Positions 1 through 5,453 of a stretch of DNA of 5,453 bases are shown here, piece by piece. The notes beneath the pieces are model-generated. The model had not been told where the DNA came from. It did not search any database and worked only from the letters and a program-made list of their open reading frames with translations. The DNA comes from Bacteroidia bacterium (GTDB lineage: Bacteria; Bacteroidota; Bacteroidia; UBA8524): assembly GCA_023277325.1 (NCBI GenBank), contig JALRIQ010000304.1:1-5453 (forward strand), read 5' to 3'. Position 1 is the stretch's first letter; every line of letters begins with the position of its first letter. A program made the position numbers and the translations under genes.

Positions 1-287
1 AAGGAGAGCTCGATACCCTGAAGTTTAAAGTTTACGGCAATTGCGAAATGTGCAAAGAGCGCATTGAGGAGGCCTTGGACGTTCGCGGGATTAAATCCGC
101 CGACTGGAATGTCGAAACAAAAATGATCGAAGTGGTTTACGATAATGAGAAAATCACGGAAGAGAAAGTGCATCACCTCATCGCCGGAGCCGGATACGAT
201 ACCGAAAAGAAAAAAGCCGAAGCGAAAGTGTATAAAAATCTTCCTGGCTGCTGTCAATACGATCGTCCGAAGGAGGTAAAACCATGA
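1..287 (+). CDS. Heavy-metal-associated (HMA) domain protein, 5' end outside window
   Basis: This is a small metal-binding protein of the HMA/MerP/CopZ fold. The reading frame is open from the left edge, so the true start lies upstream; the ATG at 48 is the Met inside the metal-binding loop and cannot be the start. The 94 visible residues begin in the first beta strand (LKFKVYGNCEMC), followed by a helix (KERIEEALD), a strand near GIKSADWN, a strand near MIEVVYD, the helix EEKVHHLIAGAGYDT and a charged tail. The CxxC metal ligands are encoded at 42-44 and 51-53. A second cysteine pair (LPGCCQYDRP, codons at 249-254) lies in the tail and is not part of the basic HMA fold. The stop overlaps the start of the TonB receptor, so the two are very likely co-transcribed and coupled. 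Many relatives have a signal peptide and act in the periplasm, but that part is not visible. Copper is the likeliest metal by family; this is inferred. Confidence 0.9.
   Translation, partial: GELDTLKFKVYGNCEMCKERIEEALDVRGIKSADWNVETKMIEVVYDNEKITEEKVHHLIAGAGYDTEKKKAEAKVYKNLPGCCQYDRPKEVKP
270..277 (+). promoter_or_regulatory. Strong Shine-Dalgarno sequence of the TonB receptor gene
   Basis: AAGGAGGT ends its core 7 bases before the ATG at 284 and sits inside the last codons of the HMA gene. It fixes the receptor start and fits translational coupling through the ATGA overlap. None of the other starts in this window (2576, 3198, 3676) has a comparable motif at a proper distance, which is the usual state in Bacteroidota. 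Confidence 0.75.
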
Positions 288-2509
288 GGGCACTCAGCCT
301 TATAGCAAGTGTTTTATGTGCTTTGCCGCTTTTTGCTCAAGACAAACTCAGCGGACAGGTACTTGGAATGGAAGGCGATAAAGAAATCGTTCTTCCATAT
401 GCTTCCGTTCTCTGGTTCAACACCACGCGTGGCGCGGTCGCCAATGAGAATGGGGCATTCAGCATCGATCGGGTTCCCGAAACCACTTTACTGCTGGTTT
501 CTTATACCGGATATGCCAATGACACCATTGAAACCAAAGGGCAGTCGAATGTGCGCATTGTTTTGAAGTCGACCATTACCCTGGACGAAGCCATTGTGAA
601 AGAAGAACAAAAGGCTACGACAATCAACTCAATCAGCAGCATGAAAACCGAGGTTCTCGGTAAGACGGAATTAAAAAAAGCGGCATGCTGTAATTTGAGT
701 GAGAGCTTTGAAACCAACCCCACTGTCGAGGTATCCTATTCGGATGCCTTAACAGGGATACGCCAGATTCAGATGCTCGGACTATCTGGTATCTATGCCC
801 AAACCCTGGTGGAGAATATCCCGATGGTTCACGGCTTAAATGCGTCAACCGGACTCACCTTTATTCCGGGTCCATTTGTAGAGAATATCTATTTATCAAA
901 AGGAGCAGGATCGGCGGTATATGGCTTTGAGAGCATGAGTGGTCAGATTAATGTCGACCTCTTTAAACCGGAGTCTGCACCCAAGTTGCACCTCAATGCC
1001 TATGTCAACCAATTCGGCAGAACAGAGCTTAACGTCATTACTGCAGCTAAGCTCAACAGCAAGTGGAGCAGCAGCTTGATGGCCCATGGGAATATCACCC
1101 AAAATCAGCGCGACCCGAATAATGATGGTTTCTATAACCTGCCTTCGGGCAATGGGATAAACGTCATCAATCGCTATAAATACAATGGCGAGAATTGGGA
1201 AGGTATGATTGGCGTGAAATTCATCAATGACCATCGTATTTCTGGCCAGTTGGGCTATACCAAAGGAATGATGCGCGATAGTACCACGCCATATGGTGTA
1301 GAATATGTAACGCGCCAGATTGGATCTTGGGCTAAGCTAGGTCGGCCAGCAACCGAGGAAAAGCAGACCAGCATAGGTTTTATGTTCCATGCCAACCATT
1401 ATGAAAATGATTTTCTGGCTGGATTGAATACCTACAAAGGACGCCATGATAACCTTTTTGCCAGCTTCCTTTTTAATAGAAAGTTTGATGATTTAGACCG
1501 TCATACTTTGAGCGGAGGATTAAGCTTATTGGCTGATCAATACGATGAGCAGTTTAATACCCTGAACTTTCAGAGAACGGAGATTGTTCCCGGAATTTTT
1601 GCTGAGTATACCTATTCACTTGCTCAGAAGTTTTCTGCGGTTGTGGGTGCTCGTTTTGATTACAATTCCATCTTTGGTGCCTTTTTCACTCCGCGTTTGC
1701 ACCTGCGTTATGCCATCAACGAAAAGCATGTGCTTCGAGCGAGTGCAGGGCGTGGACAACGTACGGCCAATATCTTTACGGAGAACAGCAGCATTTTTGT
1801 GAGTTCCAGAAAGTTGGTTCTTGCGGGAACAGGCTACCCTGGAGCAGGCGGTTTGCAACCGGAAGTTTCCTGGAATTACGGTGGAAATTATACCTATACT
1901 TTCCAAATCAGTTCACGCAGAACAGCCCAGTTTAGTTTGGACTACTATTATGTGAATTTCCAGAATCAAACCGTAATTGATTTGGACAATTCGGCAAGAG
2001 AGGTATCCATCTATAATTTGAAAGGAAGATCCTATAGCCAAACGATTCAGGCGCAGTTTACGATTGAGCCACTCAAGCGCTTGGAGTTGCGTTTTGCCTA
2101 CCGTTATTTGGATGTGCGTACGACCTTTTCAACCGGACTGCGTCAGAAGGCATTGTTGCCCCCGCACCGTGGGTTTATCAATGTGGCGTATAGCACCAAA
2201 AGCGACTGGAGCTTTGACTTTACTTCGCAGTTTATTGGAAGAAAACGCCTTCCCGATTTAGGAGAAAATCCAGAATTCCTGAGACTAGAGCAATACTCTC
2301 CATCTTATGTGAACCTCAATGCTCAGGTAACCAAAAAGCTAAAACGCTGGGAAATTTATTTGGGAGCGGAGAACCTGCTGAATGTGCAACAACGTCAACT
2401 TATTGTTGATCCGGGCAATCCTTATGGAAGCTATTTTGATGCTTCGATGGTATGGGGTCCGTCCATGGGAGCTATGGCATATCTTGGATTTCGTTATGAA
2501 ATTGAATAA
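284..2509 (+). CDS. TonB-dependent outer-membrane receptor, probably metal-related
   Basis: This is an outer-membrane active transporter of the TonB-dependent receptor family, 741 residues long and seemingly complete. Residues 1-18 are a signal peptide, with likely cleavage after LFA before Gln19. Residues about 22-100 form a carboxypeptidase-regulatory-like beta sandwich (SGQVLG, then ANENGAFSI and VSYTGY), typical of Bacteroidota receptors. The plug domain spans roughly 115-230 and includes IRQIQMLGLSG, VENIPMVHGL and LSKGAGSAVYGFESMSGQI. The remainder is a beta barrel rich in alternating aromatic residues, ending in YLGFRYEIE as expected for the last strand. A Cys-Cys pair at residues 135-136 (KAACCNLSESFETNP) precedes the plug core; as I recall, a similar Cys-Cys stretch is common in the Bacteroidota receptor subgroup found beside HMA genes. 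The start is supported by a strong Shine-Dalgarno sequence, the signal peptide and the ATGA overlap. The neighbour suggests a metal or metal complex as substrate; siderophore or other uptake cannot be excluded. There is no SusD-like partner in the window. Confidence 0.93.
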   Translation: MRALSLIASVLCALPLFAQDKLSGQVLGMEGDKEIVLPYASVLWFNTTRGAVANENGAFSIDRVPETTLLLVSYTGYANDTIETKGQSNVRIVLKSTITLDEAIVKEEQKATTINSISSMKTEVLGKTELKKAACCNLSESFETNPTVEVSYSDALTGIRQIQMLGLSGIYAQTLVENIPMVHGLNASTGLTFIPGPFVENIYLSKGAGSAVYGFESMSGQINVDLFKPESAPKLHLNAYVNQFGRTELNVITAAKLNSKWSSSLMAHGNITQNQRDPNNDGFYNLPSGNGINVINRYKYNGENWEGMIGVKFINDHRISGQLGYTKGMMRDSTTPYGVEYVTRQIGSWAKLGRPATEEKQTSIGFMFHANHYENDFLAGLNTYKGRHDNLFASFLFNRKFDDLDRHTLSGGLSLLADQYDEQFNTLNFQRTEIVPGIFAEYTYSLAQKFSAVVGARFDYNSIFGAFFTPRLHLRYAINEKHVLRASAGRGQRTANIFTENSSIFVSSRKLVLAGTGYPGAGGLQPEVSWNYGGNYTYTFQISSRRTAQFSLDYYYVNFQNQTVIDLDNSAREVSIYNLKGRSYSQTIQAQFTIEPLKRLELRFAYRYLDVRTTFSTGLRQKALLPPHRGFINVAYSTKSDWSFDFTSQFIGRKRLPDLGENPEFLRLEQYSPSYVNLNAQVTKKLKRWEIYLGAENLLNVQQRQLIVDPGNPYGSYFDASMVWGPSMGAMAYLGFRYEIE

Positions 2510-2560
2510 TTTCGAACAAAATGGTTAATTTTCTGTTCTCCATGATATCATCAATTCAAG

Positions 2561-2568
2561 TTAATTTG
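2561..2568 (+). promoter_or_regulatory. Possible Bacteroidota -7 element upstream of the lipoprotein gene
   Basis: TTAATTTG matches the Bacteroidota -7 consensus TAnnTTTG at all but one of the fixed positions. It ends 7 bases before the ATG at 2576, so transcription would begin almost at the start codon. I see no convincing -33 TTTG partner. The octamer GTTAATTT occurs twice here, at 2524-2531 and 2560-2567. The 66-base gap is AT-rich, so a chance match is quite possible. Confidence 0.25.
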
Positions 2569-2575
2569 TAAACCT

Positions 2576-3127
2576 ATGAAAAAACTAAATTCCATTTTTG
2601 CGCTCGCATTTTCTGCAGCCATTGTATTGTCATCATGCAGTCAGCAACGTTACTCCAGTCGTGCTAAGGTGCGCGTGAATGACCAAGCCAAAGAGCAACA
2701 ACAAAAAGAAGCACCGAAGGAGCTCGCGGTAATTACGCCAAAGCAATTTGATGTTCCAGCGCCAGAGGTAAAAGTGCCTCAAGCAGCCCAAGCACAAAAG
2801 TCTGAGAGCGCAGTTCCAGCGCCAACGAAAAGAGAAGTGCTGAAAAAATTGCGTTCAAAGGAAATGAGAACGGCTTTAACCGAAATTGCCAAGGACCCGA
2901 AACAAATTCAGCAACTTATTCAGAAAGAGGATAATGTTAAGAAAGAGGAGTTCAAGGAAAAAGTTGGGGCAGATTTCAGCAGCAAATGGGTAAAGTTATT
3001 CATCATAGGACTAGTCATTCTTTTGATAGGAATTATTTTACCTGGAGGAATAGGAAGCGTTTTCTATTTGGTAGGAGGTTTAATTATGCTCATAGCATTA
3101 ATATTATTTCTTCTCGAACTAGTATAG
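2576..3127 (+). CDS. Putative lipoprotein with C-terminal two-helix membrane hairpin, function unknown
   Basis: I do not recognise a named family. The 183-residue product starts with a lipoprotein signal: MKK, a hydrophobic stretch, then the lipobox LSSC with Cys21 as the lipidation site. After Cys come Ser-Gln-Gln-Arg, with no acidic run of the kind used for surface export in Bacteroidota. Residues 22-90 are hydrophilic, rich in Gln, Lys, Ala and Pro, and contain VPAP twice (60-63 and 80-83). Residues about 84-135 are highly charged and probably helical. Two hydrophobic segments close the protein, at about 139-156 and 161-182, separated by a PGGIG turn. Lipidation together with two membrane helices suggests an inner-membrane protein with a periplasmic linker, but topology is inferred. 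The gene stands alone: 66 bases follow the receptor gene and a strong terminator follows the stop. The start is the only sensible ATG before the signal peptide. Confidence 0.85.
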   Translation: MKKLNSIFALAFSAAIVLSSCSQQRYSSRAKVRVNDQAKEQQQKEAPKELAVITPKQFDVPAPEVKVPQAAQAQKSESAVPAPTKREVLKKLRSKEMRTALTEIAKDPKQIQQLIQKEDNVKKEEFKEKVGADFSSKWVKLFIIGLVILLIGIILPGGIGSVFYLVGGLIMLIALILFLLELV

Positions 3128-3142
3128 ATTTTATTTAACTTG

Positions 3143-3171
3143 AAAAGCCATCTTCGGATGGCTTTTTTTTT
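3143..3171 (+). terminator. Intrinsic terminator with UUCG tetraloop
   Basis: The stem AAAAGCCATC (3143-3152) pairs perfectly with GATGGCTTTT (3157-3166) around a TTCG loop, closed by C-G, which is the exceptionally stable C(UUCG)G tetraloop. A run of nine T residues (3163-3171) follows the G+C part of the stem. It starts 15 bases after the lipoprotein stop and should separate that transcript from folA. Confidence 0.95.
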
Positions 3172-3185
3172 GGCCTATTGGGGAC

Positions 3186-3193
3186 TAAACTTG
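3186..3193 (+). promoter_or_regulatory. Possible -7 element just upstream of folA
   Basis: TAAACTTG matches TAnnTTTG at all but one fixed position and ends only 4 bases before the folA ATG. Only 26 bases separate the terminator T-run from that ATG, so a folA promoter must be very compact, overlap the terminator, or lie further upstream. The nearest TTTG upstream (3169-3172, end of the T-run) is closer than the usual -33 to -7 spacing. A transcript from here would be essentially leaderless. Confidence 0.25.
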
Positions 3194-3197
3194 TATC

Positions 3198-3692
3198 ATG
3201 ATTTTAAGTGCGATTGTTGCGGCTGCGGAAAATAATGCCATCGGAAAAGACAATGACCTGCTCTGGAACCTTCCAGATGATATGCGTTTTTTTAAAACTA
3301 CTACCTCGGGACATGCAGTAATTATGGGGCGAAAAACCCTGGAATCTTTTGGTCGTCCGCTTCCCAATCGCGAGAACATTTGCATCACCCGCAATACAGA
3401 CTATTCACCAGAGAAGGTTCATGTGGTGCACTCTTTAGAAGCAGCCATTGAGTTGGCTAAAACCCTGGAAGATGAAGAGTGCTTTTTATTGGGTGGTGGC
3501 GAAATCTACATGCAGGGGCTTCGCTTTTGTGATAAGGTGTATCTTACCCGTGTCCATGCAGAATTTGAGGCCGAGGCCTTTTTTCCTGAACTTGATGAAA
3601 AGGAATGGAAGGTAGTGGACAGCGTGGAGCATGGCACAGATGAGCGGCATGCTTATGCCTTTACCTTTCTAACCTATGAAAGAGTTTCTTAA
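3198..3692 (+). CDS. folA: Dihydrofolate reductase
   Basis: The enzyme reduces 7,8-dihydrofolate to tetrahydrofolate with NADPH in the cytoplasm, supplying one-carbon units for thymidylate, purine and methionine synthesis. The 164 residues match the usual chromosomal length of about 160. Aligned from memory with the E. coli enzyme, the visible motifs are AxxxxxAIG (residues 8-16), WNLPDDMRFFK (23-33) with the catalytic acid at Asp28, the cofactor loop VIMGRKTLESFGRPLPNR (41-58) with the folate-carboxylate-binding Arg58, LLGGGEIY (97-104) and YLTRV (115-119) with Thr117 matching E. coli Thr113. No active-site residue appears to be missing, so an ordinary active and probably antifolate-sensitive enzyme is expected. 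The start at 3198 puts the first beta strand (ILSAIVAAA) directly at the N-terminus, as is normal. The last 17 bases overlap the next gene, suggesting co-transcription. ThyA, the frequent neighbour, is not in the window. Confidence 0.98.
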   Translation: MILSAIVAAAENNAIGKDNDLLWNLPDDMRFFKTTTSGHAVIMGRKTLESFGRPLPNRENICITRNTDYSPEKVHVVHSLEAAIELAKTLEDEECFLLGGGEIYMQGLRFCDKVYLTRVHAEFEAEAFFPELDEKEWKVVDSVEHGTDERHAYAFTFLTYERVS

Positions 3693-5385
3693 ACAGGAAA
3701 AAAACAAGTGGATCCTTTTAGGGGGCATTCTTTTGCTCACTTTTTTGCTCTATGGGCGAGTCCTGAATAATGGTTTTGCCGTCGATGATTTCCCGGCAAT
3801 TGTTAATAATGACCTGGTACAAGAAGGCGTTGGAGGAATTTCCGAAATCTTTCAGGAAAGCTTCTATTATGGCTATGATCAGCGGAAAGAAGCCAATGAA
3901 TACCGGCCTATAACTTCTTCCTTTTATGCTTTGGAAGTTTCGCTGTTTGGAGAAAAACCAATGGGCTACCATGCTGGGAGTTTATTGCTTTATGGACTGC
4001 TGCTCTGGGTGCTATTTCTGTTTTTAAGCAGACTGCTTAGCTGGCACTATGCCGCGGCAGGCACCATGCTTTATGCATTGATTCCTGTGCATTCGGAGGT
4101 TGTGGCCAACATCAAAGCGCAAGACGATTTGCTCATGGCCCTCTTCCTGTTTTTAAGCTTTTATGCCTGGACAAGAAAAGAGGAAAGAGGGTTTTTAATC
4201 ACTGCGATAGTCGGTTATTTATTGGCTGTTTTTAGCAAAGAATCGGCTGTTCCGATGTTGCTTGTTTTCCCTGCACTTGATATGCTGCGCCAACAAAAGC
4301 TCGACAAAAAAGCCGCCTTATTTTTAGCACCGGGTATCGTGTATTTGCTTGTTCGCTCTTCGGTTATTGAAGGAGTGGCTAAGGTAGATGTGGTAAATAA
4401 TGCTTTGGCCTTTTCGAGTGGCTATGCCGAGCAGAGTGCGATGGGCTTTGCCTTATTTGTGGAGTATATTTGGCTTTTGCTTGCACCCTATTCTTTGAGC
4501 TGGGATTATTCCTTTAATCATTTTGAGCTGCATGGATGGATGCATTGGGAGAGTATTTTAGGCTTGTTGCTTTTTGCTGGTGCTGCGGTACTTATTCTTA
4601 AAAAATTCAGAAAGCCGGATCTTTTGGTTTGGTCCATTTTCTTCTTTTTGCTTTCTATTTTCCTCTACCTGCACCTGCTGTTTTTATTGGAAGCCACCTT
4701 TGCAGAGCGTTTCTTATTTCTACCTTCATTTGCCTTTGTGATAATGCTTCTGGAGGCCCAGAAAAAATGGAATGTACTGAAATGGGCATTCGCGGTAGTT
4801 GCGATTTTTTGGTCCGTGGTGGTGTGGAATAGAGCCGGCGACTGGAAAGATAACCTTACCCTTTTTGAGGCAGATATTGAAAAGGTTCCGAAAAGCATTC
4901 GTGCGAATTCCGCCTTGGCGTTTGCCCTCTATGAACAGGCGATTGCAACCGAAGAAGCGGATCAGCCAACACTCGAGCGAGCCGCAGAATTGTACCGCAA
5001 TGCCATCAATATTTATGGAAATGACGCGTCGACCTGGTACAATTTCGGGATGTGTAACCTGGCTATGGGCGATTATACCATGGCAGAACTGTGTTTCAAA
5101 GACTGCCTGCGCTTAAAACCAAATCATACCCTGGCCTTCAATAATTTGGGCAATATTCAATACCTGAAAGGGGAACATGAATTGGCGAAATCCTATTATT
5201 CACTGGCGATTCAGGCAGATTCAAAAAACGCAGAAGCCTGGAGTAACCTCGGAGCCGAATACCTCCTCTTCAAACAAAATGATTCGGCGTATTATGCCCT
5301 TGAAGTCGCCGTACAACTGGACCCGAAGAATGAAAACGCCGCGTATAACCGGGACATCGCCAAGAAACGTTTAGGCATTCAATAA
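3676..5385 (+). CDS. TMTC-like GT-C membrane glycosyltransferase with C-terminal TPR repeats
   Basis: This 569-residue protein has about 11-12 hydrophobic membrane segments over residues 12-385, followed by a soluble region ending in three clear 34-residue TPR repeats (about 451-484, 485-518 and 519-552), with weaker helical repeats before them (about 408-445). The membrane part resembles the eukaryotic TMTC O-mannosyltransferases by motifs I recall: VDDFPAIVNN (36-45) in the first non-cytoplasmic loop, whose Asp pair 37-38 fits the GT-C catalytic acid; YRPIT (76-80); PVHSEVVANI (137-146); FSKESAVPML (186-195); LSWDYSF (274-280); AERFLFLPS (343-351); and RAGDWKDNLTLF (386-397) before the TPRs. 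By analogy it uses a lipid-linked sugar and works on the periplasmic side of the inner membrane, with the TPRs binding the acceptor; donor and acceptor are unknown. The ATG at 3676 lies within the end of folA in another frame and is followed by MKEFLKQEKNKW then the first membrane helix, a natural N-terminus. No Shine-Dalgarno sequence is visible, so re-initiation after folA is possible. Alternatively it is a GT-C-like protein of non-enzymatic function. Confidence 0.87.
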   Translation: MKEFLKQEKNKWILLGGILLLTFLLYGRVLNNGFAVDDFPAIVNNDLVQEGVGGISEIFQESFYYGYDQRKEANEYRPITSSFYALEVSLFGEKPMGYHAGSLLLYGLLLWVLFLFLSRLLSWHYAAAGTMLYALIPVHSEVVANIKAQDDLLMALFLFLSFYAWTRKEERGFLITAIVGYLLAVFSKESAVPMLLVFPALDMLRQQKLDKKAALFLAPGIVYLLVRSSVIEGVAKVDVVNNALAFSSGYAEQSAMGFALFVEYIWLLLAPYSLSWDYSFNHFELHGWMHWESILGLLLFAGAAVLILKKFRKPDLLVWSIFFFLLSIFLYLHLLFLLEATFAERFLFLPSFAFVIMLLEAQKKWNVLKWAFAVVAIFWSVVVWNRAGDWKDNLTLFEADIEKVPKSIRANSALAFALYEQAIATEEADQPTLERAAELYRNAINIYGNDASTWYNFGMCNLAMGDYTMAELCFKDCLRLKPNHTLAFNNLGNIQYLKGEHELAKSYYSLAIQADSKNAEAWSNLGAEYLLFKQNDSAYYALEVAVQLDPKNENAAYNRDIAKKRLGIQ

Positions 5386-5453
5386 CCCCACTCTCTATTT
5401 CCTTAGTCCTAATTCCTCAGTCCTTTTTCCTCTTTCCTTCCCCTCACTTCATC
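5386..5453. repeat. Pyrimidine-rich intergenic tract with imperfect 14-base tandem repeat
   Basis: Of these 68 bases, 58 are C or T and only two are G. A 14-base unit is visible twice in tandem: TTCCTTAGTCCTAA (5399-5412) and TTCCTCAGTCCTTT (5413-5426), with a decayed TTCC-led continuation to about 5440. I see no hairpin or open reading frame here. It may be a degenerate spacer repeat, and it continues to the window edge. Confidence 0.55.

Noticed and set aside
48..287. An HMA gene starting at the ATG at 48
   Set aside because: That Met lies between the two cysteines of the CxxC motif, and the frame is open upstream with sequence fitting the first HMA strand. The gene begins before the window.
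896..1234. A 112-codon reading frame on the minus strand
   Set aside because: It lies wholly within the receptor barrel and plug coding region, has no recognisable domain and no start signals. It is a shadow of the receptor gene.
1616..1906. A 96-codon reading frame on the minus strand
   Set aside because: It is antisense to well-supported receptor barrel sequence and its composition does not suggest a real protein.
2498..2513. Small inverted repeat GAAATT-GAAT-AATTTC at the receptor stop codon as a terminator
   Set aside because: The stem is only 6 pairs with one G-C pair and no T-run follows, so it is unlikely to stop transcription.
4799..5116. A 105-codon reading frame in another + frame inside the TMTC-like gene
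   Set aside because: It covers the last membrane segment and the TPR region, which are clearly coding in the main frame. The alternative product has no recognisable features.

Overview
The window looks like part of a Bacteroidota (Flavobacteriia-like or related) chromosome. The evidence is a TonB-dependent receptor with an N-terminal carboxypeptidase-regulatory-like domain, mostly A/T-rich start regions without Shine-Dalgarno sequences, and -7-like elements resembling TAnnTTTG. All five genes lie on the + strand. I see no RNA genes, insertion sequences, CRISPR arrays or phage genes.

Region 1 (1-2509) is a metal-related pair. A heavy-metal-associated (HMA) protein, cut by the left window edge, carries a CxxC motif and a Cys-Cys tail. 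Its stop codon overlaps the start of a 741-residue TonB-dependent outer-membrane receptor (ATGA), behind an unusually good Shine-Dalgarno sequence. The receptor has its own Cys-Cys pair at the start of the plug. A plausible role is binding and moving a soft metal such as copper across the envelope; the substrate is inferred.

Region 2 (2510-3171) holds a single gene for an unrecognised 183-residue lipoprotein with a charged and proline-containing linker and a C-terminal membrane hairpin. A very clear intrinsic terminator with a C(UUCG)G loop follows it.

Region 3 (3172-5385) is folA (dihydrofolate reductase), overlapping by 17 bases a 569-residue polytopic membrane protein with C-terminal TPR repeats. 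That protein resembles the eukaryotic TMTC O-mannosyltransferases (GT-C fold). It is the most interesting gene here, because a TMTC-like enzyme in a bacterium suggests periplasmic protein or glycan glycosylation. The remaining 68 bases (5386-5453) are a pyrimidine-rich, imperfectly repeated tract with no gene.

No wholly new system is evident. The best leads are the cysteine-pair metal module and the bacterial TMTC-like protein.
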